NCBI GenBank assembly: GCA_031262295.1
Contig: JAISIA010000074.1
Location: 1 to 47,004, forward strand
Direction of reading: 5' to 3'
DNA length: 47,004 nucleotides
DNA from: Bacteroidales bacterium
Lineage (GTDB): Bacteria > Bacteroidota > Bacteroidia > Bacteroidales > P3
How positions within the stretch are numbered: the stretch's first letter is position 1; each line of letters begins with the position of its first letter. Positions 24,400 to 33,188 of the stretch are shown piece after piece. Under the pieces are notes generated by a model. It made no database searches. It had not been told where the DNA came from and worked only from the letters and a program-made list of their open reading frames with translations. Both the position numbers and the translations under genes were made by a program.

Positions 24400-25134
24400 A
24401 TGCGAACAAATGTTTTAACCTTTTTAGTCTTTATTCTTGGACTTTCCCTTAATAGTTGTGCTAATAAATCAGAAAATAACAGCACAAAAATAAAAGATGA
24501 TTCTGATATAAAAATTGAGAAACCACAAACAAAACAAGAAAAACAAACTATGGTATTAATAAAAACTGATTATGGAGATATGAAAGTTGTACTCTACAAC
24601 GAAACTCCTCAACACAGAGATAACTTTATTAAGTTAGCAAAAGAAGGATTCTTTGATGGAACATTATTTCATAGGGTAATTGATGGCTTTATGATACAAG
24701 GAGGAGATCCAGATTCTAAAACGGCAAAGAAGGGACAACAATTAGGACAAGGAGGACCTTCTTATACAATTCCAGCAGAATTTAATAATAGTCTAATTCA
24801 TAAAAAAGGAGCATTAGCTGCTGCAAGAATGGCTGACCAAGTCAATCCTCAGAAAGCATCTTCTGGCTCTCAGTTCTATATTTCACAAGGAAAGGTTTAT
24901 TCTAACGAAGAGTTGAATAATTTAGAAAATAGAATGGGTGTTAGATTTAATGATATTCAAAGAAAAGCCTACACAACAGAAGGTGGAGTTCCTTTTTTGG
25001 ATTATCAATACACCGTCTTTGGTCAAGTTATTGAAGGGTTGGATGTGATTGATAAAATTGCAAAGGTAAAAAAGGATAGAGCAGATCGTCCTTTGGAAGA
25101 TATAAAGATGAGTGTTTCTATTATAGAAGAATAA
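24400..25134 (+). CDS. Cyclophilin-type peptidyl-prolyl isomerase lipoprotein
   Basis: A 244-residue protein that starts at ATG 24400 (an upstream TTG at 24394 is rejected). The signal MRTNVLTFLVFILGLSLNSC ends in a lipobox, so it is lipid-anchored and probably works in the periplasm. After a charged linker comes the cyclophilin domain from about residue 50: LIKTDYGDMKVVLYNETPQH, then LFHRVIDGFMIQGGDP with the catalytic Arg and the F-x-x-Q-G motif. SGSQFYIS and YTVFGQVIEGLDVID complete the fold. An insert (SNEELNNLENRMGVRFNDIQ) before the last strands is typical of Bacteroidota members. It lies 20 nt upstream of pheS and may be co-transcribed with it. Confidence 0.92.
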   Translation: MRTNVLTFLVFILGLSLNSCANKSENNSTKIKDDSDIKIEKPQTKQEKQTMVLIKTDYGDMKVVLYNETPQHRDNFIKLAKEGFFDGTLFHRVIDGFMIQGGDPDSKTAKKGQQLGQGGPSYTIPAEFNNSLIHKKGALAAARMADQVNPQKASSGSQFYISQGKVYSNEELNNLENRMGVRFNDIQRKAYTTEGGVPFLDYQYTVFGQVIEGLDVIDKIAKVKKDRADRPLEDIKMSVSIIEE

Positions 25135-25154
25135 ATAAAGGAATAAAAGAGAAA

Positions 25155-26186
25155 ATGAAAGAAAAAATAATCCAATACATAGAAAAAGTAGATAATCTTT
25201 CTGCAAAAACATCCTCTGAGATAGAAAATATAAGGATAGAATATCTTGGAAAGAAAGGATTGATGAATGAATTATTTGAACAATTCAAAGAAATTCCTCC
25301 ACAAGAAAAGAAAGAGATAGGATTATTATTAAATAACTTGAAAAAAAGTGTTGAAACCAAGATAGAATTTCTAAAAAACTCCATAGAAAACTCCTATTCA
25401 AAAGAAGAAGATAAAGAAGATTTAACCAAACCTTATAATGAAAAAGTTTTAGGTTCTTCTCATCCTTTAAGTATTGTTAGAAATCAAATAATAGAAATAT
25501 TTTCTTCAATAGGCTATGTTGTAGAAGAGGCTGGCGAAATTGAGGATGATTGGCATGTTTTCTCTGCATTAAACTTTGCAGAGGAGCATCCAGCAAGAGA
25601 TATGCAGGATACGTTTTTTATAGAAAAAAGAGAGGATAATAACCATACTGTATTAAGAACTCACACCTCTTCGGTTCAAGTTCGCACAATGGAAAAGCAA
25701 GCTCCTCCAATTCGTATGATAGCTCCCGGAAGAGTTTTTCGCAATGAGGCAATTTCAGCACGAGCACATTGTATCTTTCATCAAATAGAAGGATTATATA
25801 TTGATAAAGGTGTATCTTTTGCAGATTTAAAACAGAATCTACTTTATTTTGCTAAGGAATTTTTTGGCGAAAACACACAAATACGTCTTCGTCCTTCCTA
25901 CTTTCCTTTTACAGAACCATCAGCTGAAATGGATGTTTCCTGTAATCTATGTGGAGGAAAAGGTTGCAATATTTGCAAAGGAACAGGTTGGCTTGAAATA
26001 ATGGGATGTGGAATGGTTGATCCAAATGTATTAGAGGCATCAAAAATTGATTCTTCTATATATTCAGGTTTTGCTTTCGGTATGGGAATAGAAAGAATTG
26101 CTATGTTAAAATATGGAGTTAGGGATTTAAGACTTTACTTTGAAAACGATATTCGTTTCCTTGAGCAATTTTCTTCTTCGTTCTAA
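25155..26186 (+). CDS. pheS: Phenylalanine-tRNA ligase alpha subunit
   Basis: A 343-residue class II aminoacyl-tRNA synthetase subunit. An N-terminal coiled coil (about 1-90) binds tRNA. The catalytic domain follows, with HPLSIVRNQI, motif 2 around RMIAPGRVFRNEAISARAHCIFHQIEG (read in parts), and motif 3 around GFAFGMGIERIAMLKYG. The CNLCGGKGCNICKGTGW segment is a cysteine-rich insertion typical of bacterial PheS. pheT is not adjacent, so the two subunits are encoded apart. The stop overlaps the stop of the convergent M23 peptidase gene by shared bases and leaves no room for a terminator. Confidence 0.96.
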   Translation: MKEKIIQYIEKVDNLSAKTSSEIENIRIEYLGKKGLMNELFEQFKEIPPQEKKEIGLLLNNLKKSVETKIEFLKNSIENSYSKEEDKEDLTKPYNEKVLGSSHPLSIVRNQIIEIFSSIGYVVEEAGEIEDDWHVFSALNFAEEHPARDMQDTFFIEKREDNNHTVLRTHTSSVQVRTMEKQAPPIRMIAPGRVFRNEAISARAHCIFHQIEGLYIDKGVSFADLKQNLLYFAKEFFGENTQIRLRPSYFPFTEPSAEMDVSCNLCGGKGCNICKGTGWLEIMGCGMVDPNVLEASKIDSSIYSGFAFGMGIERIAMLKYGVRDLRLYFENDIRFLEQFSSSF

Positions 26187-27835
26187 GGCATAATAACCTT
26201 AATATTTAACTCTGATTTATTTCTTACCTCATCTAAAACTACAAGTTTTAGTTCATTTTCCTTTTGAAATAGTTCCTTAGTATCTACATTATAGGATAGA
26301 GTTGATGTTTTTCCGTCATATTCCATCAAAACCCAATTACTGTTTATATAAGCATTGTATGAGGAAATGCCAGAAAGATTATCAGTAATCTTAATTTTTA
26401 TCTTCTCTTGCTTAATATTAAGTTTTATTGATGAGTTTTCCTCCTTATTACTTATTACATTTATTTTGGGAGCTATCGTATCCAAACTCAAAGAAAACAA
26501 TCCAAAGTTTTTTGTTTTTGCAACTATATCCTCATATTCTATTTTCCCACCTATGGAAGAGGCTTTCTTCCCTTCATTTTTTGTTATAACCAACTTGTTT
26601 TTCTGCTTTATGTTTTGAGGAACACTAATTTTTATAGTCATATTATTATGTAGAGGAATCTTTGTCCCCCTTATATCATAGAAAGTTTTGCCATCCTTAT
26701 TGAAAGACGAAAAGTAAACAGGGGAATCTTCATACAAAGCTCCCTTTGGAACGAAGACTTCAATATCTTTTTCCTTAATTACATTATCCTTATTCCAATA
26801 TAACATCTTCCCTTTTGTCTTTGGCACTTCCATTATTCTTTTTCCATTACCCTTAATGTAGAAAACAAAGTTTGTAGTATTATTATTAAAATCCTTTAAT
26901 ACATATTCCACCTTTTTAACCTCTGAACTATCAATCTCTATTACTCCATTATTCAAATATGTTTCAAAAGGTGAGAACTTATTATTGGGTAATTGCTGAC
27001 AGGTTATATACTTTTTTCCTGTCTTATTATACTGATAAGCATCCAAACACGCATTTGCATATCTTGTAAAGGAAAAAGAAAACTCATCAATCTTCATTCT
27101 CCAAAATGTAATATTGTCTATATACAATTCGTATGAATAAACTCCATTTTTAGCTGTACTATTTTTGGAACGATCATAAGCAATTATTCCAAGCGTAATT
27201 TTGTTTGAGACCTCAATTGTATCAAATTGTTTTTTCACTTCTTTATTATCGGGACTAACAACTATTGATACTATATTGGGTTTTATTTTATCTTCAACAT
27301 AAAAACCAAAATGCATAGGATTTATAGTCTTTTCTGTTATGCTATTTCTTATCTCATAATGAAGATGAGGTCCTCCACTTGAACCTGTATTTCCTGCAAA
27401 AGCAATAAGCTCTCCTTTTTCTACAAAAAGTTTATCGTTTAGTGTAAGATCAAATTCGTATGTTTTATTTCTATATTGATATTTTCTAACAAAAGCCTCT
27501 ATCTTTGGAGCAAAACGATCTATGTGCATATAAACCGTTGTGTAGCCATTGGGATGACGAATATATAAATTCTTTCCTCCACCCCACGCTTGTATCTTTA
27601 TTCTTACAACTTCTCCCTCTTGTGGAGCATAGATTCCCTCCCCTATTCTCTCTCCTATTCTTAAATCTACTCCCGAATGAAAGTGATTTGATCTAAATTC
27701 AGCAAAGTTTCCCGAAAGAGCTATATCTCTTTTTATAGGAAAAGAAAAGTAGTTTGTCGGATATTTTTTTGTTTGACCAAAAGATAACTGGCATAAAATC
27801 AAAAAACATAAGAATAATGTTCTTTTTTTCCCCAT
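26183..27835 (-). CDS. M23 family metallopeptidase, secreted
   Basis: A 550-residue protein with a signal peptide (MGKKRTLFLCFLILCQLSFG). The LytM/M23 domain is at about residues 30-180: the first metal ligands lie in NHFHSGVDLR, the middle in YTTVYMHIDRFAP, and the last His pair in GGPHLHYEIR. All zinc ligands and catalytic His residues are present, so it should cut peptidoglycan cross-bridge peptides. The remaining 350 residues look like beta-rich domains and are typical of the long Bacteroidota M23 proteins. It lies 15 nt downstream of the alpha/beta hydrolase gene and is probably co-transcribed with it. Confidence 0.9.
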   Translation of the reverse strand: MGKKRTLFLCFLILCQLSFGQTKKYPTNYFSFPIKRDIALSGNFAEFRSNHFHSGVDLRIGERIGEGIYAPQEGEVVRIKIQAWGGGKNLYIRHPNGYTTVYMHIDRFAPKIEAFVRKYQYRNKTYEFDLTLNDKLFVEKGELIAFAGNTGSSGGPHLHYEIRNSITEKTINPMHFGFYVEDKIKPNIVSIVVSPDNKEVKKQFDTIEVSNKITLGIIAYDRSKNSTAKNGVYSYELYIDNITFWRMKIDEFSFSFTRYANACLDAYQYNKTGKKYITCQQLPNNKFSPFETYLNNGVIEIDSSEVKKVEYVLKDFNNNTTNFVFYIKGNGKRIMEVPKTKGKMLYWNKDNVIKEKDIEVFVPKGALYEDSPVYFSSFNKDGKTFYDIRGTKIPLHNNMTIKISVPQNIKQKNKLVITKNEGKKASSIGGKIEYEDIVAKTKNFGLFSLSLDTIAPKINVISNKEENSSIKLNIKQEKIKIKITDNLSGISSYNAYINSNWVLMEYDGKTSTLSYNVDTKELFQKENELKLVVLDEVRNKSELNIKVIMP

Positions 27836-27850
27836 ATTTAGTTTTATTTT

Positions 27851-28657
27851 TTACAGGTAACACATATTTAAGAAGGAAAGTAATCTAACTTGCACCAAAA
27901 GTTTTGCTTCCAAATGAGCCATGTGAGCAACATTTTCTAAAAGCATAACCTCAGAATGATGAGGCAACATTGCCTGTGCAAAGATTTCTTCCACCTCTAT
28001 ACGTGGGTCATTCTTACCTGCAATAAATAATATTGGGAAATGTGCATTTATAAGCACATCTAATTTATTCTTTCTTTCCATCATTCCCTTTTGTGAGGCA
28101 ATAATATCTTCTTGTTTTAACTGCATTGCATTTGCCTCAAGTAGTTTTATCTCTGAGTGAAGCCTATCTCTATTTTGCTCAAAGAACAATTCAGGAATGA
28201 AATTTACAATAAAGCCTGCACGATTTTCTCTAACAACTTCACACATTCTCTCCCTATTTTTCCTTACTGTTTCACTATCTGCCAATGAATGTGAGTTTAT
28301 AAGACATAATCCCTTTATTAAGCTGGGATATAAATCAGCTAATGTTAGGGCTACATATCCTCCCATTGAATGTCCAACAACAATACAGCTATCAACATTT
28401 ATATGTTGCAAAAGCTCAACTATCATATTGGACTGCATCTCCATTGAATGTACTTCATTGTTTCCGTCTTTACTTTCTCCATGACCTAAAAGATCAACAG
28501 TCACAACACGAATATCCTTCATGTATTTAAAAACGTATGAAGCCCAAACTTCAAGATCGTTCATAAATCCGTGCAATAGGACAATGGTTTTCTCTCCTTG
28601 CCCCTCGTCCTGATAATTTATTATTGTATTATTATATAAAAATGACTTGTGTTTCAT
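27851..28657 (-). CDS. Alpha/beta hydrolase
   Basis: A 268-residue alpha/beta-hydrolase fold enzyme. The oxyanion-hole region is VLLHGFMND. The nucleophile elbow is GHSMGGY. A catalytic Asp candidate lies in AGKNDPRIEVE and the His in ENVAHMAHLE. Its size and motifs resemble the MenH/BioH/RutD type of carboxylesterase, but the substrate cannot be assigned. It starts the two-gene unit with the M23 peptidase and has a TAATTTTG -7 element at 28699-28692. Confidence 0.88.
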   Translation of the reverse strand: MKHKSFLYNNTIINYQDEGQGEKTIVLLHGFMNDLEVWASYVFKYMKDIRVVTVDLLGHGESKDGNNEVHSMEMQSNMIVELLQHINVDSCIVVGHSMGGYVALTLADLYPSLIKGLCLINSHSLADSETVRKNRERMCEVVRENRAGFIVNFIPELFFEQNRDRLHSEIKLLEANAMQLKQEDIIASQKGMMERKNKLDVLINAHFPILFIAGKNDPRIEVEEIFAQAMLPHHSEVMLLENVAHMAHLEAKLLVQVRLLSFLNMCYL

Positions 28658-28691
28658 ACTATTTTAAGTTTCTTGTGTTAGAATTTACCCA

Positions 28692-28699
28692 CAAAATTA
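28692..28699 (-). promoter_or_regulatory. -7 promoter element of the hydrolase-M23 unit
   Basis: TAATTTTG on the minus strand. Leader of about 28 nt. Confidence 0.5.
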
Positions 28700-28775
28700 A
28701 AAATATTATTAACATCATTCATATTTTTGTTGTAATTTTTGTATAATTGCAAAAAATTTACCCTAAAAACAAGAA

Positions 28776-29786
28776 ATGATATATAAGGATTTTTCTATAG
28801 AAAAGCTAAACAGCTTCGGCATTTACTGCAAAGCGAAAAGGTATATTAGCATAGAAAACGAATTGTCTTTAGAAAATATTTCCCCAAAAGTAATAAACGA
28901 CAAAATACTTATTTTAGGCGGTGGAAGCAATATTATTTTTGCAAACAACTATTTTGATGGTACAATCCTACATATTCAAAACAAAGGAATAGAAATTATA
29001 GAAGAAGATAATGAAAGTGCAATTGTAGAAATTAAGGCAGGAGAAAATTGGAACGATGTCGTTGTTTGGAGCACAAAAAATATGCTTTGGGGAATAGAAA
29101 ATCTCTCTGCTGTTTATGGAAATGCAGGAGCTGTTGCAGTACAAAACATAGGAGCATACGGATGTGAGATAAAAGATAGTTTTTTGGAGTGTTTGACCTA
29201 TAATATTAAGGAAAAGTCATGGAAGAGGTTTTCAAAACAGGATTGCAAATTTGATTATAGATATTCAATATTTAAATATCAAAAACAATTAAACGTAATT
29301 TGGTCTATAAGATTAAGGCTTTCAAAAATTCCAAAGATAAATCTATCATACGAGGCTATAAAGAAGGAGGTTGAAAACAATAATTTAAAAATAGAAACTC
29401 CTTTACAGATGAGCAATTTAGTTAGAGATATTCGCAATAGAAAGCTACCCGACCCAAACATATTGGGCAATTGCGGCTCTTTTTTCAAGAATCCAATTAT
29501 AACATATAAGGAATTTATTATTCTTAAAGAAAAATTTCCCACCATTCCCTTCTATGATGCAGAAAATAATTGCAAGAAAATCCCTGCTGCATTCCTAATA
29601 GAGACTCTTGGATATAAAGGAAAGAGGGTTGGAAATGTTGGAATGCATTCCCATCAAGCATTAGTTATGGTCAATTATGGAGGAGCCTTAGGAGAGGAAG
29701 TTATCTTTTTGGCAAATGAAATTACAAATAAGGTAAAAGAAATATTCAATATTAATTTAGAGAAAGAAGTACATATAATATTATGA
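28776..29786 (+). CDS. murB: UDP-N-acetylmuramate dehydrogenase
   Basis: A 336-residue flavoenzyme that reduces UDP-N-acetylenolpyruvylglucosamine to UDP-MurNAc in peptidoglycan synthesis. FAD-binding motifs are ILGGGSNIIF and AVYGNAGAVAVQNIGAYG. The Tyr-loop DYRYSIFKYQ places it with type I (E. coli-like) MurB. The proton-donor Ser is in GNCGSFFKNP, and the C-terminal Glu is in NLEKEVHIIL. It overlaps the following unknown gene by 4 nt (ATGA), so the two are translationally coupled. Confidence 0.95.
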   Translation: MIYKDFSIEKLNSFGIYCKAKRYISIENELSLENISPKVINDKILILGGGSNIIFANNYFDGTILHIQNKGIEIIEEDNESAIVEIKAGENWNDVVVWSTKNMLWGIENLSAVYGNAGAVAVQNIGAYGCEIKDSFLECLTYNIKEKSWKRFSKQDCKFDYRYSIFKYQKQLNVIWSIRLRLSKIPKINLSYEAIKKEVENNNLKIETPLQMSNLVRDIRNRKLPDPNILGNCGSFFKNPIITYKEFIILKEKFPTIPFYDAENNCKKIPAAFLIETLGYKGKRVGNVGMHSHQALVMVNYGGALGEEVIFLANEITNKVKEIFNINLEKEVHIIL

Positions 29787-30403
29787 GAAAGATTTCAGCA
29801 GAAAATTTCTGGGAATGGTTCCAAGAAAAAAGCGAATTTCTAATGGACATTGACTCCTTAGGAGATAAAGCAGAAGAACTACTAAACGAATTTGCCTCTA
29901 CGCTTGCACTATATTCAGAAGGTATAAGTTTTATATTAGGAGATCTCACCGAAAATGGAAGACAAATCATATTCTCTGCCGAAGGTGACGAGGAGTATTT
30001 TGAAGATGTAATCACTCTTTGTGATGCAGTCCCTATCTTAGATTTTTGGGATATTGTAGCATTTCTTCCTGCAAAGGGAGCAAATGTAAAGATAAACTAT
30101 AAGGGATACACATTAAAAAGCAAGGATCTTTGGTTTGTCCCTATGGAAAATGAGGATTCCTCCTACGGAAAGGTTGGATTGCAAATAGCAATTAAGGATT
30201 GTAAAGAAGATGATGAAGACCTACTAATTGCAGTTTATTCATTAATAGAAGAGATGATAGGAGAATATGATTGTACAATGCAAATTGGATATTTTGAACT
30301 TTGTCCTCTGCCTTCCGACCCCGAAAAAGAGGATTTCATTCCCCTAACTATGCTACCTGATTTCATTTCTTGGCACATTTCACAAGAAGAAAACAAAGAA
30401 TAA
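29783..30403 (+). CDS. Uncharacterised acidic protein coupled to murB
   Basis: A 206-residue, strongly acidic cytoplasmic protein with no signal peptide or TM segment. Visible features are an N-terminal FWEWFQEKSEFLMDID, the segment GRQIIFSAEGDEEYFEDV, and AVPILDFWDIVAFLPAKGAN. Similar hypothetical proteins with a (W/F)-x-W-F start and an 'I(I/V)AF-P' centre occur in several phyla. I know of no function. Its start overlaps the murB stop by 4 nt, which predicts co-expression but does not prove a shared role. Confidence 0.75.
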   Translation: MRKISAENFWEWFQEKSEFLMDIDSLGDKAEELLNEFASTLALYSEGISFILGDLTENGRQIIFSAEGDEEYFEDVITLCDAVPILDFWDIVAFLPAKGANVKINYKGYTLKSKDLWFVPMENEDSSYGKVGLQIAIKDCKEDDEDLLIAVYSLIEEMIGEYDCTMQIGYFELCPLPSDPEKEDFIPLTMLPDFISWHISQEENKE

Positions 30404-30450
30404 AAACAAGAATTTTTATATGCAAAAAAAGTTTTTTTTAGTAAAAATAC

Positions 30451-30458
30451 TAACTTTG
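30451..30458 (+). promoter_or_regulatory. yebC: -7 promoter element of yebC
   Basis: TAACTTTG, predicted leader of about 45 nt. It separates yebC from the murB unit. Confidence 0.6.
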
Positions 30459-30508
30459 CAAACTTAATATACAATATTTTTAATAGCAAAAAAAATAAAT
30501 AAAGAAAC

Positions 30509-31222
30509 ATGGGAAGAGCATTTGAATTTAGAAAGGCAAGAAAGTTTAAGCGTTGGGGCAATATGGCAAGAGTTTTCACCCGTTTGGGTAGAGAAATTGA
30601 GATGGCAGTTAAGGCAGGTGGAGCGGACCCAAGTGCAAATTCTAAACTTAGACTATTAATTCAAACGGCACGAAGCGAAAATATGCCGAAAGAGAACGTT
30701 GAAAGAGCCATAAAACGTGCCATAAGTAAGGATACAGCTGACTATAAAGAAGTAATTTATGAAGGATATGCCCCTCATGGTATTGCTCTTGTAATAGAAA
30801 CGGCAACAGATAATCCCACAAGAACGGTTGCAAACGTCAGAAGCTACTTCACAAAGTGCGGAGGCTCACTTGGAACAACAGGAATGACTACCTTCCTTTT
30901 TGAACATCAATGCAATTTTGTTGTAGCTAAGAAAGAAAATCTTCAAATGGAAGACTTGGAGTTAGAACTTATTGACTATGGTGTTGAAGATTGCTTTGAA
31001 GAAGACGGAGATATTCAAATATTTGCTCCTTTTGCAACCTTTGGACCAATACAAAAATACCTTGAAGAAAATAATTTTGAAATAAAATCCTTCAAATTTG
31101 ACCGCATCCCCAACGATTTAAAAGAACTAAGTGAAGATGAACAAAAGGATGTTGAAAAATTAATTGACAAATTAGAAGAAGATGACGATGTAGTCAATGT
31201 TTTTCACAATATGAAATCCTAA
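30509..31222 (+). CDS. yebC: YebC/PmpR family protein
   Basis: A 237-residue TACO1/YebC family protein of normal length. The conserved N-terminus KFKRWGNMARVFTRLGREIEMAVKAGGADP (read in parts) carries a slightly altered KxxR-K start. NMPKENVERAIKRA and YEGYAPHGIALVIE are family signatures. Members were described as transcription regulators and, more recently, as factors helping ribosomes through proline-rich stretches. It is monocistronic. The TAA stop is followed with no gap by a repeat hairpin (GTCGG-CAA-CCGAC). Confidence 0.93.
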   Translation: MGRAFEFRKARKFKRWGNMARVFTRLGREIEMAVKAGGADPSANSKLRLLIQTARSENMPKENVERAIKRAISKDTADYKEVIYEGYAPHGIALVIETATDNPTRTVANVRSYFTKCGGSLGTTGMTTFLFEHQCNFVVAKKENLQMEDLELELIDYGVEDCFEEDGDIQIFAPFATFGPIQKYLEENNFEIKSFKFDRIPNDLKELSEDEQKDVEKLIDKLEEDDDVVNVFHNMKS

Positions 31223-31301
31223 GTCGGCAACCGACCTTTACTTTGTCCTAACGGAAGTACAAATTTGTCGGCAACCGACCCTAATTTTTCCTAACGGGAG
31301 T
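31223..31301 (-). repeat. Two hairpin units abutting the yebC stop codon
   Basis: GTCGG-CAA-CCGAC (31223-31235) directly after TAA, with constant part GTCCTAACGGAAGT to 31258. The second is GTCGG-CAA-CCGAC (31267-31279) with TCCTAACGGGAGT to 31301. Confidence 0.85.
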
Positions 31302-31303
31302 AC

Positions 31304-31535
31304 AATTTTAACATTTTTGTATTATTAATCCGATAAATTATAATTGTATTTAAAATTTACTAAATCCTTGTTTTGGTTTTCCTAAAACAAGGATTTATTT
31401 TTTTTAAACGAAGAAATAATTTGCTAAATCTTCGTTTTAATTTTCTAAAACGAAGAAATAATTTGCTAAAACGCTGTTTTATTTTTCTAAAACGAAGAAA
31501 TAATTTATTAAAACGAAGATTTATTTTATAAAAAC
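31304..31535. repeat. AT-rich repeat core between yebC and the SUMF1-type gene
   Basis: Starts with the TTTTAACATTTTTGT...GATAAATTATAATTGT segment also seen at about 21966. Modules follow: AAACAAGGATTT, AAACGAAGAAATAATTT (four times), TCTTCGTTTTA, AAAACGCTGTTTTATTT and AAAACGAAGATTTATTTT. The AAAAC-GCT-GTTTT module can form a small triloop hairpin. Confidence 0.8.
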
Positions 31536-31538
31536 CAG

Positions 31539-31639
31539 ACTTCCGTTAGGAAAATTAAAGGTCGGTTGCCGACAAAACCAGCCTTCCGTTAGGAAAAGTA
31601 AAGGTCGGTTGCCGACAAAATTAAAGGTTGGTTGCCGAC
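31539..31639 (+). repeat. Three hairpin units right of the AT core
   Basis: Stems GTCGG-TTG-CCGAC (31561-31573), GTCGG-TTG-CCGAC (31604-31616) and GTTGG-TTG-CCGAC (31627-31639, one wobble pair). The first two have the constant part CTTCCGTTAGGAAAA; the third lacks it. They face opposite to the units at 31223-31301. Confidence 0.85.
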
Positions 31640-31700
31640 AAAACGAAGAAATAATTTGCTAAAACCTTATTTTAGGCGTGCTGAAAGATATATAGGAAGA

Positions 31701-32492
31701 CTACCTGACTTCCGTAGGACGACTAAATGCCGCTTGGCGGTCCTTTGGCGGTGAAATATCTCTTGCAACTCTAAATCCTGTTCCAAAACCCACGACTTCT
31801 ATTGAAGAACCTCTTCTATGAGAGGGACGCATTAATTTATAGTCAAAATTAAAGCAGCCTCCGCGGTTACATTTTATTTCTCCGCTTTTAGGACCTTTTG
31901 GATTTTTTTTGGGGGATTCTTTATAATAGTAAATTTCATAGTAATCATTAACCCATTCCCAAGCGTTTCCGCTCATATCATATAAGCCTAATTCATTTGG
32001 TTTCTTCTCTCCAACGGGATGAACTCTACCATTAGAGTTTTCAAATGACCATCCTACCTCATCCCAATTATTACTTCCAGAATATGAATAGTTATTTGAG
32101 AGCACTCCACCTTTGGCTGCAAACTCCCATTCTGCTTCTGTTGGCAATCTACCTCCTATCCAAGAAGCATAATCCTTTGCATCCTGCCAAGAAATATAAA
32201 CCATAGGATAATTATCTACAAAACCCCAAGAAGGTTCTTTTGGCATTTTCCTGTTGGTTGCTAAACAAAACATTCTATATTCTTTTACTGTCACCTCAAA
32301 GGGACTTATTTCAAATGTGGAAATAGTGACTTTGTGTTTTGGCTCTTCATCGGGATAGCATTCTTCTTCACTTTGAGAGCATCCCATTAAGAATGTACCG
32401 CCCTCAACTCTAACCCAAGAGATATTTGGCTTTGTTTGAGAGAAAACAAAATTTGAAAATATTAGTAAGAAAAGCAGCAATATATTTTTCAT
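31701..32492 (-). CDS. Secreted SUMF1/formylglycine-generating-enzyme-like protein
   Basis: A 263-residue protein with a signal peptide (MKNILLLFLLIFSNFVFSQ) and an FGE-sulfatase (SUMF1) domain: VEGGTFLMGCSQSEEECYPDEEPKHKV (read in parts), ISPFEVTVKEYRMFC, PMVYISWQDAKDYASW, GGRLPTEAEWEFAAKGG, and the final GTGFRVARDISP. The paired active-site cysteines of true formylglycine-generating enzymes are not obvious, so it is more likely a GldJ/K-like or other non-catalytic family member. The last 13 residues, DRQAAFSRPTEVR, are encoded by a hairpin unit in the same frame as the serpin tail. Its promoter is at 32525-32518. Confidence 0.82.
   Translation of the reverse strand: MKNILLLFLLIFSNFVFSQTKPNISWVRVEGGTFLMGCSQSEEECYPDEEPKHKVTISTFEISPFEVTVKEYRMFCLATNRKMPKEPSWGFVDNYPMVYISWQDAKDYASWIGGRLPTEAEWEFAAKGGVLSNNYSYSGSNNWDEVGWSFENSNGRVHPVGEKKPNELGLYDMSGNAWEWVNDYYEIYYYKESPKKNPKGPKSGEIKCNRGGCFNFDYKLMRPSHRRGSSIEVVGFGTGFRVARDISPPKDRQAAFSRPTEVR
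31709..31741 (+). repeat. Hairpin unit inside the 3' end of the SUMF1-type gene
   Basis: ACTTCCGTAGGACGACTAAA then CCGC-TTG-GCGG (31730-31740). It overlaps the last codons of the gene. Confidence 0.75.
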
Positions 32493-32517
32493 ATAAAAGA
32501 CCTAAAATAAGGTATTG

Positions 32518-32525
32518 CAAAGATA
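32518..32525 (-). promoter_or_regulatory. -7 promoter element of the SUMF1-type gene
   Basis: TATCTTTG on the minus strand. Leader of about 20 nt. Confidence 0.6.
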
Positions 32526-32690
32526 GTAATTTTTTCTTAATCCTCAATTGATGGCACACATAAATTAAAAGGATAAACAAATTATAAAAAATGTGTTTTA
32601 TTTTAAAAGATGCTTACATATTTAAAGGAATATTTGTTTTTATAGGTAAAGCCTTTTTTATTTTTTTGCTATAAATTAAAATTAAACTTT

Positions 32691-33089
32691 ATGAAACTTT
32701 CTTACAAATTAGAAATTCTCTTTTTGATTTTCTCTATTTTCTTAGCCTTAATTCTTAATATACTTTCTTTTTCTAAATTTGTCCTTTTTGATTTTTTAAT
32801 TTTCTACCTTCTATTCATCATTATAACCCTATCAAATATAAAAAAACACATTTATTGGAAAAGATATAATCTTCTTATAGATATTTCCATAATTTATAAA
32901 TCCCTTATGTATGCATCCCTTATATTATCTTTTGGTAATTATTCCTATAAAAATTTAGTCTTTTTCCTATTTCTATTCTTTGCAACCATATACATAATTA
33001 TGAATTACTCTATAAAACAAAGGGAAAATGAAATTTCTCTTACATATTTCTACACATTTCTTTGTATTATCATATACTTTCTTACATAG
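32691..33089 (+). CDS. Small membrane protein, unrecognised
   Basis: A 132-residue protein with about four hydrophobic segments (near 8-28, 31-47, 62-80 and 85-105, with a further hydrophobic C-terminus). The only charged stretches are short loops such as KKHIYWKRYN and SIKQRENE. I recognise no family. Codon use is as AT-rich as the neighbours. It is unlinked to a partner gene, since metK downstream has its own promoter and riboswitch. That it is a real gene is supported by an uninterrupted frame with a membrane-protein pattern, not by homology. Confidence 0.6.
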   Translation: MKLSYKLEILFLIFSIFLALILNILSFSKFVLFDFLIFYLLFIIITLSNIKKHIYWKRYNLLIDISIIYKSLMYASLILSFGNYSYKNLVFFLFLFFATIYIIMNYSIKQRENEISLTYFYTFLCIIIYFLT

Positions 33090-33171
33090 TTTTCTTTACA
33101 ATAAAATATGCTTTAAAAGAAAAAGCGTTGAAAAAACCCTATATTTTATATCTTATAACAAATAAAAGTAT

Positions 33172-33179
33172 TATTTTTG
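33172..33179 (+). promoter_or_regulatory. metK: -7 promoter element of metK
   Basis: TATTTTTG; the predicted transcript start near 33186 falls just before the riboswitch, which supports both calls. Confidence 0.65.
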
Positions 33180-33188
33180 CGTTCTCTT

